The notes below the pieces were generated by a model. That model was not told the DNA's origin. It did no database searches and saw nothing but the letters and a program-made list of their open reading frames with translations. Below, piece after piece: positions 13,304 through 13,310 of a stretch of DNA of 13,310 bases; within the stretch, counting starts at the first letter, position 1; each line of letters opens with the position of its first letter. A program made the position numbers and the translations under genes. The stretch covers positions 1 through 13,310 of the forward strand of contig CAZMUQ010000030.1 in the NCBI GenBank assembly GCA_964569845.1. Direction: 5' to 3'. Source of the DNA: CAZMUQ01 sp964569845. GTDB taxonomy: Archaea > Thermoproteota > Bathyarchaeia > Hecatellales > Hecatellaceae.

Positions 13304-13310
13304 CAGGCTG

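Noticed and set aside
1..13310. Mobile element, CRISPR array, tRNA/rRNA gene or defence system
   Set aside because: No transposase, integrase, regularly spaced repeats, cloverleaf-like segments or defence proteins were found. Intergenic spaces are about 100 bases or less, and base composition looks even by eye.

Overview
The window is a compact, AT-rich piece of archaeal chromosome carrying fifteen protein genes and one 100-N assembly gap. The archaeal call rests on gene content: a GPN-loop GTPase, an archaeal class I CCA-adding enzyme, a Trm-G10-type THUMP methyltransferase, RNase Z, ThpR, an archaeal-type PRPP synthetase, the UPF0201/DUF54 RNA-binding protein, a UPF0200 P-loop kinase, a COG1340 coiled-coil protein and a COG2112 kinase-like protein. 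The mix looks most like an uncultivated TACK/Thermoproteota lineage (Bathyarchaeia-like), but that placement is inference. The N gap suggests a metagenome or draft assembly. I see no mobile element, CRISPR array, tRNA or rRNA.

Layout. 1-2028: a small zinc-ribbon gene (+) runs tail-to-tail into a SAM methyltransferase (-). The methyltransferase and the GPN GTPase (+) diverge across the gap. 2002-5053: a SPASM-like radical SAM gene (-) overlaps the GPN gene tail-to-tail. It diverges from a coiled-coil gene (+), which in turn shares its stop with a PflX-like radical SAM gene (-). 5154-7988: a tight operon of prs, the Trm-G10 homologue and RNase Z. 8072-9442: mgtE, a CBS-regulated Mg2+ channel with a complicated leader. 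9461-10427 (-): UPF0200 kinase followed by DUF54. 10518-13303 (+): thpR, cca and a COG2112 kinase-like gene.

Functional theme. Much of the window concerns tRNA and RNA: 3'-trailer removal (RNase Z), CCA addition, G10 methylation, a 2'-5' RNA ligase/CPDase-like enzyme and an exosome-linked RNA-binding protein. PRPP supply and Mg2+ uptake sit between them. No intergenic stretch exceeds about 100 bases.

Start signals fall into two groups. About half the genes start with TTG, and these are preceded by GGAGG/GGTG/GGGAG-type Shine-Dalgarno sites. Several ATG genes at transcription-unit heads lack such a site but have a TATA-like box 22-33 bases upstream, as expected for leaderless or short-leader mRNAs.

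This is mostly a housekeeping region. The points that most deserve a second look are the mgtE leader (a strong Shine-Dalgarno site aimed at a different frame, inside a hairpin), an Asn where class I CCA enzymes have their third catalytic Asp, the cca-kinase overlap, and the kinase's Glu in place of the usual catalytic Asp.
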